Shown here piece after piece: positions 63,328 through 64,000 of a stretch of 64,000 nt of DNA. The stretch comes from an uncultured Paracoccaceae bacterium (GTDB lineage: Bacteria; Pseudomonadota; Alphaproteobacteria; Rhodobacterales; Rhodobacteraceae), in the NCBI GenBank assembly GCA_947489705.1, contig CANLEQ010000001.1, forward strand, positions 62,001 through 126,000, read 5' to 3'. The notes beneath the pieces are model-generated. The model was not told where the DNA came from and did not search any database. It was given only the letters and a program-made list of their open reading frames with translations. The translations under genes and the position numbers were made by a program. Each line of letters opens with the position of its first letter. Within the stretch, counting starts at the first letter, position 1.

Positions 63328-64000
63328 GTGTCATCACTTACCCTCAAAGCTCCGATAACCGAGACGGGCGACCAGCCCGTCCGCCTGATCCTCGCCGCCG
63401 TGGCCACCGTTCTCTTCGCCGCGTCGCTCGGCCAGACCGTCGTGTCGACCGCGATGCCGGCGATCGTCGGCGATCTCGACGCGATGGACCATATCACCTG
63501 GGTGATCACCGCCTACCTGCTCGCATCGACGGTCAGCGCGCCGATCTCCGGCAAGCTCGGGGATCTCTACGGCCGCAAGATCGTGCTCCAATGCGGGATC
63601 ATGGTCTTCATGGCGGGCTCCATCGTGGCGGGCCTGGCGTGGAACATGGGCCTTCTGGTCGCCGGGCGCGCGCTCCAGGGCCTCGGGGCCGGCGGTCTGA
63701 TCGTGGTCTCGATGGCCGTGGTCGCCGATGTGCTTCCCTCCCGGGACCGCGGCAAGGCGCAGGGCATCATGGGGTCGGTCTTCGGAATTTCGACCGTGAT
63801 CGGCCCCCTGCTCGGCGGGTTCATCGTCCAGAAGTTCAACTGGCACTGGATCTTCTTCGTCAACATCCCCGTGGGGGTCATGGCCCTCATCGTGCTGGGG
63901 CTCGTCCTGCGGCCTCAGAAGGTGCGGGCGACGCCGTCCATCGACTATCTCGGCGCGGCCCTGCTGGCGGCGTTCCTGTCTTCGGCGGTGCTGCTGTCGA
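63328..64000 (+). CDS. MFS drug transporter, DHA2 (EmrB/QacA) type, N-terminal part (cut by window end)
   Basis: 224 codons visible, frame still open at the window end. Starts at GTG (63328) with GGAA 7 bases upstream. First TM FAASLGQTVVSTAMPAIVGDL carries DHA2 motif D1-like residues; GKLGDLYGRKIVL is the canonical MFS motif A, and GRALQGLGAGGLIVVSMAVVAD and GPLLGGFIV follow. The 14-TM family exports drugs, dyes or lipophilic acids with protons. Controlled in all likelihood by the divergent MarR gene. Confidence 0.92.
   Translation, partial: MSSLTLKAPITETGDQPVRLILAAVATVLFAASLGQTVVSTAMPAIVGDLDAMDHITWVITAYLLASTVSAPISGKLGDLYGRKIVLQCGIMVFMAGSIVAGLAWNMGLLVAGRALQGLGAGGLIVVSMAVVADVLPSRDRGKAQGIMGSVFGISTVIGPLLGGFIVQKFNWHWIFFVNIPVGVMALIVLGLVLRPQKVRATPSIDYLGAALLAAFLSSAVLLS

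Noticed and set aside
1-64000. CRISPR arrays, tRNA/rRNA genes, insertion sequences, attachment sites
   Set aside because: Read for regularly spaced repeats, tRNA-like cloverleaf arms, transposase motifs and flanking repeats; none convincing was found.

Overview
The window is high-G+C DNA (roughly two thirds G+C by eye), almost fully coding, with many ATGA or TGATG overlaps between neighbouring genes. Gene content points to an alphaproteobacterium of the Rhodobacterales (Roseobacter-like): a DUF4170/Kdo-transferase/lpxK cluster beside pmbA and cysQ, an N-methylproline-demethylase-type flavoenzyme, a PAS-type soluble MCP, CheD and STAS proteins inside che operons, and RTX remnants. This is inferred from gene families; no rRNA or other marker gene is present. 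No tRNA, rRNA, CRISPR, insertion sequence or prophage was seen.

Layout. 1-7.2 kb holds housekeeping genes: an oxidoreductase tail, mutY, a DciA-like DUF721 protein, a DsbA-type oxidoreductase, lpxK/Kdo transferase/DUF4170 (minus strand), and divergent pmbA-cysQ. 7.3-14.8 kb holds a DeoR regulator with an MFS transporter, a TetR regulator divergent from an Fe-S flavoenzyme, a YihY/BrkB membrane protein and a gamma-glutamyltransferase. 14.9-20.2 kb is a compact beta-glucan-type exopolysaccharide locus (GH8 hydrolase, Cache-HAMP membrane protein, GT2 synthase, HlyD-like protein). 20.4-23.5 kb is an arsenate island (ArsR-ArsC fusion split by an in-frame stop, ArsJ-associated GAPDH, ArsJ). 23.5-36.6 kb is mixed metabolism and transport: idonate/gluconate dehydrogenases, MBL hydrolase, orphan solute-binding protein, D-lactate-type dehydrogenase, two MFS exporters, a TetR gene with a perfect 24-bp operator, and glutamate dehydrogenase. 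It also holds an unrecognised two-gene unit ending in an HExxH protein, and a decayed RTX gene.

36.8-52.5 kb is one long minus-strand chemotaxis region with two sets of core components (two CheA, three CheY, three CheW, two CheR, two STAS, two MCPs, one CheB, one CheD). It includes a 112-residue protein that may be a CheT/CheZ-like phosphatase. A divergent soluble coiled-coil protein (52.6-54.3 kb) borders it. A hybrid kinase, a periplasmic sulfite-oxidase-fold protein and an HD-GYP response regulator follow (54.4-58.1 kb), probably one signalling unit linked to c-di-GMP turnover.

58.5-62.7 kb encodes the most unusual protein of the window: a single-module nonribosomal peptide synthetase (condensation-adenylation-carrier) fused to a membrane acyltransferase-3 domain, with no thioesterase and no other biosynthetic genes. 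The window ends with a MarR regulator divergent from a drug-type MFS exporter cut by the window edge.
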